Below are positions 1-8,575 of a stretch of 52,645 nt of DNA, one piece after another. The notes below the pieces were generated by a model. That model had not been told where the DNA came from. It did no database searches and worked only from the letters and a program-made list of their open reading frames with translations. The DNA is taken from positions 1-52,645 of the forward strand of contig NZ_AKIW01000031.1 in assembly GCF_000282635.1 (NCBI RefSeq), in the 5' to 3' direction. Source of the stretch: Variovorax sp. CF313 (GTDB lineage Bacteria; Pseudomonadota; Gammaproteobacteria; Burkholderiales; Burkholderiaceae_C). The stretch's first letter is position 1, and each line of letters starts with the position of its first letter. Position numbers and translations under genes: made by a program.

Positions 1-134
1 GCACCCGCATGGAAGGCACGCAGCTCATTCCGCCGCCGCAGCCGCTCTCCGACAACCGCAAGCTGGCCCCGAGCCCGCTGCGCGGCGCCCTGCCGCCGAC
101 GGCCGACCCGGTCAGCGCACGCGAACTGCCTTGA
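1..134 (+). CDS. C-terminal tail of an upstream gene, probably gspD (partial)
   Basis: An open frame enters from the left edge (codons in phase with position 3) and stops with TGA at 132-134, where it overlaps the ATG of gspE by one base. The visible 43 residues are rich in proline, alanine and arginine and have no recognisable domain. Because the next two genes are gspE and gspF, the outer-membrane secretin gene gspD is the likeliest identity, and secretin C-termini are variable and low in complexity. That is inference from gene order only; another Gsp component is possible. Confidence 0.45.
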   Translation, partial: TRMEGTQLIPPPQPLSDNRKLAPSPLRGALPPTADPVSARELP

Positions 135-1531
135 TGTCCATGCGCTACCCGCTTCCCTACGCGTTCGCACGCACCCAGCAACTGCTGCTCGAGGAGTCCG
201 ACGACGGCCGCTACACGCTGTGGATGTCGAGCCACCCGGCGCGCAGCGCGGTCGGCGAGGTGTCGCGCAAGTACGGCGTGCAGGCCTTCGAGGTGCTGGC
301 CGACGGCCCGTTGGCACAGCGCATCAGCGCGGCCTACGCGCAGGGCGAATCGAGCGCCGCCGCGGTGGTGAGCGAGGTGCAGAGCGACGCCGACCTCTCA
401 CGCATGATGCAGGAGCTGCCAGCGGTCGAAGACCTGCTGGAGAGCGCGGGCGACGCGCCCATCATCCGCATGCTGAACGCGCTGCTCACGCAGGCCGCGC
501 GCGACGGCGCCAGCGACATCCACATCGAGCCCTACGAGCGCACGTCGTCCGTGCGCTTTCGCATCGACGGCACGCTGCGCGAGGTGGTACAGCCCAACCG
601 CGCGCTGCACGCCGCGCTGATCTCGCGCCTGAAGATCATGGCCGACCTCGACATCTCGGAGAAGCGGCTGCCGCAGGACGGGCGCATCAGCTTGCGCATC
701 GGCACGCGCGCGGTCGACGTGCGGGTGTCGACGCTGCCCAGTGCGCACGGCGAGCGCGCAGTGCTGCGCCTGCTGGACAAGAGCGAGTCGAAGCTCACGC
801 TCGAATCGGTGGGCATGCAGGGCGACACGCTCGCGCGCTTCGAGAAGCTCATTGCGCAGCCGCACGGCATCATCCTCGTGACCGGGCCCACGGGCTCAGG
901 CAAGACCACCACGCTGTACGCCGCGCTGGCCCGGCTCGACGCGAGCCGCAGCAACATCATGACGGTGGAAGACCCGATCGAGTACGAGCTGCCGGGCGTG
1001 GGCCAGACGCAGATCAACGCCAAGATCGAGCTCACCTTCGCCAAGGCCCTGCGCGCCATCCTGCGGCAGGACCCGGACGTGATCATGATCGGTGAGATCC
1101 GCGACTTCGAGACCGCGCAGATCGCCATCCAGGCCTCGCTGACCGGCCACCTCGTGCTGGCCACGCTGCACACCAACGATTCGGTCAGCGCCGTCACACG
1201 CCTGACCGACATGGGTGTGGAGCCCTTCCTGCTGAGCTCCTCGCTGCTCGGCGTGCTCGCGCAGCGCCTCGTGCGCAAGGTCTGCACGGTGTGTGCCGGG
1301 GCAGGCTGCGAGGCGTGCGGCCAGACCGGCTACCAGGGCCGCACCGGCATCTTCGAACTGCTGGTGGCCGACGAGACCGTGCAGGGCCTGATCCACAGCA
1401 AGGCGGCCGAGAGCGAGCTGCTGCAGGCCGGCGCGCGCGGCGGCCTGCGCCTGATGCGCGAGGACGGCGAGCGGCTGGTGCAGGCCGGCATCACCTCGCG
1501 CGCCGAGTTGCTGCGCGTCACACGGGACTAG
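134..1531 (+). CDS. gspE: Type II secretion system ATPase GspE
   Basis: Cytoplasmic hexameric ATPase that powers pseudopilus assembly in type II secretion. The 465-residue protein has the Walker A motif GPTGSGKTT (Lys about 257), the Asp-box/Walker B stretch DPDVIMIGEIRD, and the His-box TGHLVLATLHTN, all typical of the GspE/PilB family. A zinc-type cysteine cluster (C384, C387, C392, C395) lies before TGYQGRTGIFELL, but the two CxxC pairs are only four residues apart, whereas the family normally has a loop of some 25 residues between them. The ATG at 134 overlaps the upstream stop; a TTG at 131 is in frame but less likely. It forms one transcription unit with gspF, 14 nt downstream. Confidence 0.96.
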   Translation: MSMRYPLPYAFARTQQLLLEESDDGRYTLWMSSHPARSAVGEVSRKYGVQAFEVLADGPLAQRISAAYAQGESSAAAVVSEVQSDADLSRMMQELPAVEDLLESAGDAPIIRMLNALLTQAARDGASDIHIEPYERTSSVRFRIDGTLREVVQPNRALHAALISRLKIMADLDISEKRLPQDGRISLRIGTRAVDVRVSTLPSAHGERAVLRLLDKSESKLTLESVGMQGDTLARFEKLIAQPHGIILVTGPTGSGKTTTLYAALARLDASRSNIMTVEDPIEYELPGVGQTQINAKIELTFAKALRAILRQDPDVIMIGEIRDFETAQIAIQASLTGHLVLATLHTNDSVSAVTRLTDMGVEPFLLSSSLLGVLAQRLVRKVCTVCAGAGCEACGQTGYQGRTGIFELLVADETVQGLIHSKAAESELLQAGARGGLRLMREDGERLVQAGITSRAELLRVTRD

Positions 1532-1545
1532 GCTCCCGCTCCGCC

Positions 1546-2784
1546 ATGCCCGCCTATTCCTTCGAAGCCATCGACGCCAGCGGCCAGTCGCGCGAAGGCG
1601 TGCTGGAGGCCGACACTGCCCGCAGCGCGCGCAGCCTGCTGCGGGCGCAGGCGCTCATTCCGCTGTCAGTCAAGCCGGTCGGCAGCGACCACGTCAACGG
1701 CACCGGCCAGCGCAGCGGCCTCGGCCGCTGGCTCGGCGGCGGCAAGCGCGTCTTCAATTCCACCGGCCTCGCTGTGTGGACGCGGCAGCTCGCAGGGCTC
1801 GTCTCGTCGGGCCTGCCGCTGGAACGCGCGCTCACGGCGCTCACTGACGAGGCCGAATCGGAGCCGCAGCGCAACCTCGTCGCCTCGCTGCGCGCCGAGG
1901 TCAACGCGGGCTCGCCGTTTGCGCGCGCGCTGTCGGCGCACGCGCGCGAGTTCTCGCCCATCTACACCGCCGTGATCGGTGCCGGTGAACAAAGCGGCAA
2001 CCTCGGACTCGTGCTCGACCGCCTTGCCGACGACCTGGAAGAACGCCAGGCGCTGCAGCAGAAGCTGATCGGCGCGGCGCTGTACCCGGCCATCGTCACG
2101 CTGGTGGCGATCGTGATCGTGATCTTCCTCGTGAGCTACGTGGTGCCGCAGGTGGCGCAGGTGTTCGCGGGCACCAAGCGCTCGCTGCCTTTTCTCACGA
2201 CCGTGATGCTGTCGCTGAGCGCGGGCGTCCGCAACTACGGCTGGTGGATGCTGGGCGCAGTGGTGCTCGCGGCCGTCGGCGCGCGGCTGGCGCTGGCGCA
2301 GGAAGCCTTGCGCCTGAAATTCGATGCGGCCTGGCTCAAGCTGCCGCTGGTCGGCAAGCTCGCGCGCGGCTACAACGCGGCGCGCTTCGCCAGCACGCTC
2401 GCCATGCTGGCCACCGCCGGCGTGCCGATCCTGCGCGCGCTGCAGGCCGCCTCCGAGACGCTGGGCAACCGCGCGATGCGCGCCGACGCGCTCGACGCGC
2501 TGGTGCTCGTGCGCGAAGGCGCGCCGCTCGCTTCGGCGCTCGCGCAGAAGAAGCGCTTTCCGGGCCTCGTGTCGATGTTCGCGCGCCTGGGCGAGCAGAC
2601 CGGCACGCTGCCGCTGATGCTGCAGCGCGCGGCCAACCAACTCGGCGCCGAGGTGCAGCGCCGCGCGATGCACCTGGCCACCATCCTCGAGCCACTGCTG
2701 ATCGTGGCAATGGGCGGCGTGGTGATGCTGATCGTGCTGGCCGTGATGCTGCCGATCATCCAGTTGAACCAGTTCGTCAAATAG
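1546..2784 (+). CDS. gspF: Type II secretion system inner-membrane protein GspF
   Basis: Polytopic inner-membrane platform protein that links the GspE ATPase to the growing pseudopilus. The 412-residue product begins MPAYSFEAIDASGQ, the usual GspF N-terminus, and contains the two duplicated T2SSF domains (roughly residues 75-200 and 275-400). Each is followed by strongly hydrophobic segments: IVTLVAIVIVIFLVSYVV after the first and a final segment near the C-terminus. The ATG at 1546 was chosen because it starts the conserved N-terminus; the open frame itself extends further upstream inside gspE. No gspG or later pseudopilin genes follow, so the remaining Gsp genes must lie to the left or elsewhere. 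Confidence 0.95.
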   Translation: MPAYSFEAIDASGQSREGVLEADTARSARSLLRAQALIPLSVKPVGSDHVNGTGQRSGLGRWLGGGKRVFNSTGLAVWTRQLAGLVSSGLPLERALTALTDEAESEPQRNLVASLRAEVNAGSPFARALSAHAREFSPIYTAVIGAGEQSGNLGLVLDRLADDLEERQALQQKLIGAALYPAIVTLVAIVIVIFLVSYVVPQVAQVFAGTKRSLPFLTTVMLSLSAGVRNYGWWMLGAVVLAAVGARLALAQEALRLKFDAAWLKLPLVGKLARGYNAARFASTLAMLATAGVPILRALQAASETLGNRAMRADALDALVLVREGAPLASALAQKKRFPGLVSMFARLGEQTGTLPLMLQRAANQLGAEVQRRAMHLATILEPLLIVAMGGVVMLIVLAVMLPIIQLNQFVK

Positions 2785-2800
2785 CGGGAGCCTCGCCGCC

Positions 2801-3376
2801 ATGGCCAATCGAAGCTACCTGTTCGCCAGTCCTTTCGTGCCGGGAGCCGATCCCGAGAAGGACGATCCACGGCAGGTCAAGGGCATCTCGGAGCGCAGCT
2901 ACGCCATTCCGCTGGTCTACCGGCTGCTGGTGTCCGCGGACGTGCGGCTGTGCCGCTCGATGATCTGGAACCTGCCCGAACCCACCGCGCTCGCGGGCCG
3001 CGCCGGCGCGGGCATCGACCGGCTGCAGCAGCTTCTCGCGCGCATCGACCATCCGGCGGTTGCGCCGTTGTGCAAGCAGGCACTCGACTTCCTGAGCAAC
3101 CACGCCGACCGCAGCGGCTACTTCGTGCTGGAGTGCGCCGAGATCCTCGACATGGGCGATGCGCCGCTCGGCGAGCAGGCCGCCGACCTGCTGAAGGACG
3201 TGCAGAACATCGACGCCGAGATCGAAGCCGCCGTGGCCGAGCTCGCGCCGAAGAAGAAGAATTTCTGGCAGCGCGTTTTCACGCCGTCCCAGGAGAGCAT
3301 CGAGGCGCCGCTGCGCGAGTTGGGCCTGGGCTACTGGTCGGATACGCTCTACTACGCGCCCGACCAGGCGACCTGA
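2801..3376 (+). CDS. Conserved hypothetical protein, 191 aa
   Basis: I do not recognise this family. The protein is predicted soluble and largely helical, without a signal peptide or membrane segment. It has an acidic, Ala/Glu/Asp-rich stretch near residues 120-150 (QNIDAEIEAAVAELAPKKK) that could form a coiled coil, and a compact aromatic C-terminal part (LGYWSDTLYYAPD). A ribosome binding site (GGGAG) lies 11-15 nt before the ATG. It sits 16 nt after gspF and 15 nt before the 5'-nucleotidase gene, so the three are probably co-transcribed. A link to the nucleotidase is more likely than a secretion role, but this is only inferred from adjacency. Confidence 0.75.
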   Translation: MANRSYLFASPFVPGADPEKDDPRQVKGISERSYAIPLVYRLLVSADVRLCRSMIWNLPEPTALAGRAGAGIDRLQQLLARIDHPAVAPLCKQALDFLSNHADRSGYFVLECAEILDMGDAPLGEQAADLLKDVQNIDAEIEAAVAELAPKKKNFWQRVFTPSQESIEAPLRELGLGYWSDTLYYAPDQAT

Positions 3377-3391
3377 ACCCACCGCACGCTC

Positions 3392-4291
3392 ATGCCAGTC
3401 ACCCTCGAAGACAAGCTCGTGGTCGCGATCTCCTCGCGCGCCCTGTTCAACCTCGAAGAAGAAAACAAGATCTTCGAGGCCGGGGACAACGAGGGCTACA
3501 TGAAGCTGCAGCTCGACCGCATCGACGTGCCGGCCGCGCCCGGCATCGCCTACTCGCTGATCCGGAAGCTGCTGCGCTTCAACGAAGACGGCGTGCAGCG
3601 CGTCGAGGTGGTGATTCTTTCGCGCAACGATCCGGTCTCGGGCATGCGCATCTTCAAGTCGAGCGCGGCCGCCGACATCAAGCTGCAGCGCGGCGTGTTC
3701 ACGCAGGGCCGCCCGCCCTTCGGCTACCTGCGCCCGCTGCGCGCGCACCTGTTCCTGTCGGTCAACGGTCAGGACGTGCGCGAGGCGCTCATCGCGGGCT
3801 TTCCGGCCGCGCGGGTGTTGGTCGAATCGGTAAAGGCCAGCGACGCCTGGCCGAACGAAGTGCGCATTGCCTTCGACGGCGACGCGGTGCTGTTCTCTGA
3901 CGAGGCCGAGCGCGTGTTCCAGGCCGAGGGGCTCGACGCCTTCCAGGCGCACGAACTCAGCAAGGCCGACCTGCCGCTGCCCGAAGGTCCCTTCAAGCCG
4001 CTGCTGATGGCGCTGCACCGGCTGCAGATGGCCGGCAACGCGCAGATGCGCATTCGCACCGCGCTGGTCACCGCGCGCAGCGCACCGGCGCACGAGCGCG
4101 CCATTCGCACGCTGATGAAGTGGAACATCCGCGTCGACGAGGCCATGTTCCTCGGCGGCCTGCCCAAGGGCGAATTCCTGCGCGAGTTCGAGCCCGATTT
4201 CTTCTTCGACGACCAGACCGGCCACGTCGACGCGGCCTCGCGGCACGTGCCCGCCGGACATGTGTCCAGCGGTATCAGCAACGAGCCCTGA
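3392..4291 (+). CDS. Cytosolic 5'-nucleotidase, cN-I (NT5C1) type
   Basis: Predicted to hydrolyse nucleoside 5'-monophosphates, AMP in the animal homologues, to nucleoside and phosphate. The 299-residue protein carries the family signature IAFDGDAVLFSDEAERVF with the HAD-type D162-x-D164 pair. This is almost identical to the corresponding motif of human NT5C1A/B, and the upstream part (SRNDPVSGMRIF, GQDVREALIAG) also fits this family (5-nucleotidase, PF06189). There is no signal peptide, so it should act in the cytoplasm. Its start is 15 nt after the stop of the unknown 191-aa gene. Family assignment is confident; substrate preference is not visible from sequence. Confidence 0.9.
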   Translation: MPVTLEDKLVVAISSRALFNLEEENKIFEAGDNEGYMKLQLDRIDVPAAPGIAYSLIRKLLRFNEDGVQRVEVVILSRNDPVSGMRIFKSSAAADIKLQRGVFTQGRPPFGYLRPLRAHLFLSVNGQDVREALIAGFPAARVLVESVKASDAWPNEVRIAFDGDAVLFSDEAERVFQAEGLDAFQAHELSKADLPLPEGPFKPLLMALHRLQMAGNAQMRIRTALVTARSAPAHERAIRTLMKWNIRVDEAMFLGGLPKGEFLREFEPDFFFDDQTGHVDAASRHVPAGHVSSGISNEP

Positions 4292-4368
4292 GCCCGGGCT
4301 CGAACGCGGCGCCAGGCCGCGCCACACCGTCGTTCCGCCGTTGCCGAAAGCGCCCGCCCGGCGGTGCG

Positions 4369-4397
4369 TTGTCACGCGCCTGACTTCGCTGCGTCAC
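4369..4397 (+). promoter_or_regulatory. Possible degenerate Pho box before the phospholipase C genes
   Basis: Three heptamers in exact 11-nt phase, TTGTCAC (4369), CTGACTT (4380) and GCGTCAC (4391), match the PhoB half-site CTGTCAT at 5, 5 and 4 of 7 positions. The 206-nt gap 4292-4497 otherwise shows no gene. No clear -10 hexamer stands at the usual distance, so the call is weak. Phospholipases C of this class are commonly phosphate-starvation induced, which makes the site plausible. Confidence 0.3.
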
Positions 4398-4497
4398 TGC
4401 AAGTTAACCGCCCGGTAACGGGTTCTCCCTAGTCTTGTGGGCCCGGATGCGCGCTCCTGTCGCGCCTTCCAGAACCACATAACAAAGGACCGATTCC

Positions 4498-4695
4498 ATG
4501 CGACTTCTTTTCCCCGGCACGCGGCTTGCGCCCGTGCTGTTGCTGGCCTGCGCGCTCTCGGCCTGCGGGGGCGGCAACGGCGGTGGCGGCGGCGGCTTCT
4601 TCGGCGGCACGCCGACGACCCCGGCCACGCCTACACCCACGACGCCCACCCCACCCGACAACACCGTGAAGCCCGAGATGCGCTGCGCACCGTGA
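4498..4695 (+). CDS. Very small predicted lipoprotein, 65 aa
   Basis: The reading frame encodes a signal sequence ending in a lipobox LSAC (Cys23), then a Gly-rich stretch, a Thr/Pro repeat linker and a short end NTVKPEMRCAP. After processing only about 43 residues would remain on the membrane anchor. A ribosome binding site (AAAGGA) lies about 8 nt before the ATG, and the stop is 20 nt before the phospholipase C start, so the two are likely co-transcribed. No enzymatic domain is present. It may be a small accessory lipoprotein, or the surviving N-terminal export region of a gene that has lost its body. Confidence 0.6.
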   Translation: MRLLFPGTRLAPVLLLACALSACGGGNGGGGGGFFGGTPTTPATPTPTTPTPPDNTVKPEMRCAP

Positions 4696-4715
4696 GCATT
4701 GCCAGGAACAACACC

Positions 4716-6986
4716 ATGACCACCCGCCGCAAATTCCTCACAGGCGCCGCCACCACCGGCATCGCCGCCGCCGCGCTCAATGCCTTTCCGCCAAGCATCC
4801 GCCGCGCGCTCGCCATTCCCGCCAACAACAAGACCGGCACGATCATGGACGTCGAGCACGTCGTGATCCTGATGCAGGAAAACCGCTCCTTCGACCATTA
4901 CTTCGGCACACTCATGGGCGTGCGGGGCTTCGGCGACCGCTTCACCATTCCGCTGCCCGGCGGGCGCAGCGTGTGGCAGCAGAGCGATGCCGCCGGCAAG
5001 CTGGTGCTGCCCTATCACCTCGACCAGACCAAGGGCAACGCGCAGCGCGTGAGCGGCACGCCGCACTCGTGGAACGACGCGCAGAACGCCTGGGACGGCG
5101 GCCGCCTCAGCCAATGGCCCAGGTACAAGACCACCGCTTCGATGGGCTACTTCCAGGAAGCCGAAGTGCAGTTCCAGTACGCGCTGGCCAACGCCTTCAC
5201 CGTGTGCGACAGCTACCACTGCGGCATGCACACCGGCACCAACTCGAACCGCCTGTTCCACTGGAGCGGCACCAACGGCCCATCGGGCGAAACGGGCGCC
5301 GGCCTCGCGGGCCTCTCGTCGATAGACAACACGTGGGAGAACCTCCGGTTTCCATGGGACCCGGTAAAAAACCCAGGTGTCGACTCGACCACCTACGGCT
5401 GCAACTGGAAGACATATCCGGAGCGCCTGCAGGACGCCAAGGTCAGCTGGATGCTCTACCAGAACCTGCCCGACAACTTCACCGACAACCCGCTGGCAGG
5501 CTTCCAGCAGTACCGTGCGGCCAACAAGGCCTCGGGCAAGAACGACATGCGCTACGACGGCGACGCCAGCCCGCCCGACGGCGTGACGCTGCCGGCCTAC
5601 GACCCCGCCAGCGACGATGCCGGCAATCCGCTCTACAAGGGCATCGCCAACACCATGCCCGACGGCGGCCTGCTGGGAACGTTCCAGCAGGACGTCCTCA
5701 ACGGCAAGCTGGCGCAGGTGTCGTGGATCGTGGCGCCCGCCACCTACTCCGAGCACCCCGGTCCTTCGAGCCCGGTGCAGGGCGCGTGGTACATCCAGCA
5801 GGTGCTGGACGCGCTCACCGCATCGCCCGATGTGTGGAGCAAGACGGTCTTCATCGTCAACTTCGACGAGAACGATGGCTACTTCGACCACGTGCCGTCG
5901 CCCTCGGCGCCTTCGCTGGCCGACCCCGCCGACCCGAAGAGCGCCGCGGGCAAGACCACGCTGTCCGACAGCGACATCGCCTTCGAGCGCCACACATACC
6001 CTCTCGTGGGCACCACCGTCGCGCCTGCGGACGGCCGCGTCTATGGCCCGGGCCCGCGCGTGCCGATGTACGTCATCTCGCCGTGGAGCCGCGGCGGCTG
6101 GGTCAACTCGCAGGTGTTCGATCACACCTCGGTGCTGCGCTTCCTCGAGGCGCGATTTGGCGTCGTGGAGAAGAACATCAGCCCGTTCCGGCGCGCGGTG
6201 TGCGGCGACCTCACGAGCGCCTTCAACTTCGCCACGCCCAACAACGAAGTGCTGCCCACGCTCGCCGGGCGCCGCACCAAGGCCCAGGCCGACCAATTGC
6301 GCGCCGACCAGCAAGCGCTCGCGCAGGTGCCGCTGCCGCTCACGCCCGCGCTGCCGCAGCAGGCCACGGGCACGCGCCCCTCGCGCGCCTTGCCGTATGA
6401 ACTGCACACCAGCGCCAAGGCCGATGCGGTCAACGGCAAGCTGCAGCTGCTGTTCGCCAACACCGGCAAGGCCGCGGCGGTGTTCCACGTGTACGACAAG
6501 CTGCACCTCGACCGCCTGCCGCGCCGCTACATGGTGGAAGCAGGAAAGCAGCTCGACGACACCTGGGCCGCGATGGCCGACGATGGCGGGCGCTACGACC
6601 TGTGGGTGCTCGGGCCGAGCGGCTTCCATCGCCACTTCAAAGGCAACCTCGGCACGCTGCGCGCCGGCGACGCCGCGGCGCCCGAGGTTCGCGTGTGCTA
6701 CGACATCACCAACGGCAATGTCTACCTGAGCATGCGCAACGACGGCAAGGCGGCCTGCAGGTTCACCGTCACTGCCAAGGCCTATCGCAACGACGGCCCG
6801 TGGACCGCGACAGTGAACGGCGGCGCCACCACCGATCAGCACTGGGAACTCGCGAGCAGCGGTCAGTGGTACGACTTCGCAGTCACCTGCGATGCCGACC
6901 CGGCCTATTACCGCCGCTTTGCGGGCCGCGTGGAAACCGGCAGGCACACGGTGAGCGATCCGGCGATGGGCTTGCCCGACCTCTGA
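4716..6986 (+). CDS. Phosphocholine-specific phospholipase C, Tat-exported
   Basis: Secreted phosphoesterase that releases the phosphorylated head group from phosphatidylcholine or sphingomyelin. The 756-residue protein starts with a twin-arginine signal (TTRRKFLTGAATTG), followed by the phosphoesterase core motif MQENRSFDHYFGTLMGVRGF and the active-site region HTGTNSNRLFHWSG. The C-terminal third (from about residue 540) fits the tandem domains of unknown function typical of PlcH/PlcN. The ATG at 4716 was chosen because the twin-arginine motif follows at once and AGGAA precedes it; the longer open frame upstream overlaps the lipoprotein gene in another phase. Haemolytic or non-haemolytic type cannot be told from sequence. 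Confidence 0.93.
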   Translation: MTTRRKFLTGAATTGIAAAALNAFPPSIRRALAIPANNKTGTIMDVEHVVILMQENRSFDHYFGTLMGVRGFGDRFTIPLPGGRSVWQQSDAAGKLVLPYHLDQTKGNAQRVSGTPHSWNDAQNAWDGGRLSQWPRYKTTASMGYFQEAEVQFQYALANAFTVCDSYHCGMHTGTNSNRLFHWSGTNGPSGETGAGLAGLSSIDNTWENLRFPWDPVKNPGVDSTTYGCNWKTYPERLQDAKVSWMLYQNLPDNFTDNPLAGFQQYRAANKASGKNDMRYDGDASPPDGVTLPAYDPASDDAGNPLYKGIANTMPDGGLLGTFQQDVLNGKLAQVSWIVAPATYSEHPGPSSPVQGAWYIQQVLDALTASPDVWSKTVFIVNFDENDGYFDHVPSPSAPSLADPADPKSAAGKTTLSDSDIAFERHTYPLVGTTVAPADGRVYGPGPRVPMYVISPWSRGGWVNSQVFDHTSVLRFLEARFGVVEKNISPFRRAVCGDLTSAFNFATPNNEVLPTLAGRRTKAQADQLRADQQALAQVPLPLTPALPQQATGTRPSRALPYELHTSAKADAVNGKLQLLFANTGKAAAVFHVYDKLHLDRLPRRYMVEAGKQLDDTWAAMADDGGRYDLWVLGPSGFHRHFKGNLGTLRAGDAAAPEVRVCYDITNGNVYLSMRNDGKAACRFTVTAKAYRNDGPWTATVNGGATTDQHWELASSGQWYDFAVTCDADPAYYRRFAGRVETGRHTVSDPAMGLPDL

Positions 6987-7006
6987 GCGCGGGCAAGAAT
7001 GCCGGC

Positions 7007-8401
7007 ATGCTGAAGATCCTTCGACATGCCGACGTTCTGGTCACCATGGACGCCGCGCGGCGCGAGATCGCCGACGGCGCCGTGGTGTGCGATGGCCCCG
7101 CGATAGCCTGGGTGGGCCCCGCCGCCGAGCTGCCCATCGTCTACCTCGACGCCCTGCGCAACGGCCAGGCCGAGGCCATCGACATGCACGGCCACGTCGT
7201 GATGCCCGGCCTGGTCAACACGCACCACCACATGTACCAGAGCCTCACCCGCGCCGTGCCCGAGGCGCAGGACGCCGAGCTGTTCGGCTGGCTCACCAAC
7301 CTGTACCTGCTGTGGGCGCGCCTCACGCCCGAGATGATCCGCGTCTCGACGCAGACTGCGATGGCCGAGCTGATGCTCTCGGGCTGCACCACCACCAGCG
7401 ACCATCTCTACCTGTTTCCCAACGGCTCGCGGCTCGATGATTCGATCGAGGCGGCCGATGCCATGGGCATGCGCTTTCATGCGGCGCGCGGCAGCATGAG
7501 CGTGGGCCGCAGCACCGGCGGCCTGCCGCCCGACGAGGTGGTGGAAACCGAGGAAGCCATCCTGCGCGACAGCGAGCGGCTCATCGGCCGCTGGCACGAT
7601 GCCAGCCGCCATTCGATGCGCCGCATCGTGCTCGCGCCCTGCTCGCCGTTCTCGGTGTCGCGCGACCTGATGCGCCTGTCGGCCGAGCTGGCGCGCGAGC
7701 GCGGCGTGTCGCTGCATACGCACCTGGCCGAGAACGACAACGACGTGGCGTACTCGCGCGAGAAGTTCGGCATGACGCCGGCCGAATACGCCGAAGACCT
7801 GGGCTGGGTCGGCCGCGACGTGTGGCACGCGCACTGCGTGAAACTCGACGAGGCCGGCATCGCGCTGTTCGGCCGCACCGGGACGGGCGTAGCGCACTGC
7901 CCCTGCTCCAACATGCGGCTGGCCTCGGGCATCGCGCCGATCGGTGCGATGCGCCGCGCAGGCGTTCCCGTAGGGCTGGGCGTGGACGGCAGCGCATCGA
8001 ACGACGGCGCGCACATGCTCGGTGAAGCGCGGCAGGCCCTGCTGCTGCAGCGCGTGGGCTACGGCCCGGCGGCGATGACGGCGCGCGAGGCGCTGGAGAT
8101 CGCCACGCTGGGCGGTGCGCGCGTGCTCGGGCGCGACGACATCGGCACGATCGCGCCGGGCATGTCGGCCGACATCGTGGCCTTCGACCTGCGCGGCGTG
8201 GCGCATGCGGGTGCGGAGCACGACCCGGTGGCGGCGCTGGTGTTCTGCACGCCGGGGGCGGTGTCGCTGAGCGTGATCAATGGGGCGGTTCGCATCCGCG
8301 ACGGAGAGTTCACCGGCATGGCGCTCGCACCGCTGCTGGCAAGGCACCGCGACCTGGCACGCACGCTCTACGACGGCGCACGGCACCCGCATACGGCCTG
8401 A
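7007..8401 (+). CDS. Amidohydrolase, probable 8-oxoguanine deaminase
   Basis: Metal-dependent hydrolase of the amidohydrolase superfamily, 464 residues, cytoplasmic. Metal-binding motifs are visible in order: NTHHHMYQ (His73/His75), HTHLAEN (His237/His239), WHAHCVKLD (His274/His276) and VDGSASND (Asp327). The NTHHHMYQ..LTR and CSNMRLASG motifs fit the 8-oxoguanine deaminase / hydroxyatrazine aminohydrolase branch, which deaminates oxidised or substituted purine- or triazine-like rings. The ATG at 7007 lies 20 nt after the phospholipase stop, so read-through is likely, although a functional link is not obvious. The exact substrate (8-oxoguanine, isoxanthopterin or another heterocycle) needs an assay. 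Confidence 0.85.
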   Translation: MLKILRHADVLVTMDAARREIADGAVVCDGPAIAWVGPAAELPIVYLDALRNGQAEAIDMHGHVVMPGLVNTHHHMYQSLTRAVPEAQDAELFGWLTNLYLLWARLTPEMIRVSTQTAMAELMLSGCTTTSDHLYLFPNGSRLDDSIEAADAMGMRFHAARGSMSVGRSTGGLPPDEVVETEEAILRDSERLIGRWHDASRHSMRRIVLAPCSPFSVSRDLMRLSAELARERGVSLHTHLAENDNDVAYSREKFGMTPAEYAEDLGWVGRDVWHAHCVKLDEAGIALFGRTGTGVAHCPCSNMRLASGIAPIGAMRRAGVPVGLGVDGSASNDGAHMLGEARQALLLQRVGYGPAAMTAREALEIATLGGARVLGRDDIGTIAPGMSADIVAFDLRGVAHAGAEHDPVAALVFCTPGAVSLSVINGAVRIRDGEFTGMALAPLLARHRDLARTLYDGARHPHTA

Positions 8402-8457
8402 CGCCAGCGCTCGCGCTAGCACCGGGAGCGCGCCTGCGGGCTAGGCACCAACCCTCA

Positions 8458-8486
8458 TTGCCAGCGCCAGAGCCCCTCCGCAGAAT
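8458..8486 (+). promoter_or_regulatory. Candidate sigma-70 promoter of the lipoxygenase gene
   Basis: TTGCCA (8458-8463) and CAGAAT (8481-8486) are separated by 17 nt and match the -35 and -10 consensus at 4 of 6 positions or better. The expected start of transcription, near 8493, falls inside the perfect palindrome, which is the arrangement expected for a repressor site. Inferred by eye. Confidence 0.35.
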
Positions 8487-8490
8487 CCGC

Positions 8491-8522
8491 CCACCAAATA
8501 GAACGAGCGTTCTATTTGGTGG
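8491..8522. promoter_or_regulatory. Perfect palindromic operator (15+2+15 bp) before the lipoxygenase gene
   Basis: The left arm CCACCAAATAGAACG (8491-8505) and right arm CGTTCTATTTGGTGG (8508-8522) are exact reverse complements around a central AG. The inner GAACG-nn-CGTTC core is typical of TetR-family operators. No U-tract follows, so it is not an intrinsic terminator. It lies in the 174-nt gap before the lipoxygenase start, 53 nt upstream of the ATG. The cognate regulator gene is not in this window. Confidence 0.7.
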
Positions 8523-8575
8523 CCGAACCCCTCCTCGGCCTTTCCCCAGACTCACCACAACAGGGAACGCCCCCG

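Noticed and set aside
2777..4375. Open frame of 532 codons on the minus strand opposite the 191-aa and 5'-nucleotidase genes
   Set aside because: The plus-strand nucleotidase motif is decisive; the minus frame is Ala/Arg/Val/His-rich antisense sequence.
4404..6947. Open frame of 847 codons on the minus strand opposite phospholipase C
   Set aside because: Phospholipase C on the plus strand has signal peptide, catalytic motifs and a ribosome binding site; the opposite frame has none.
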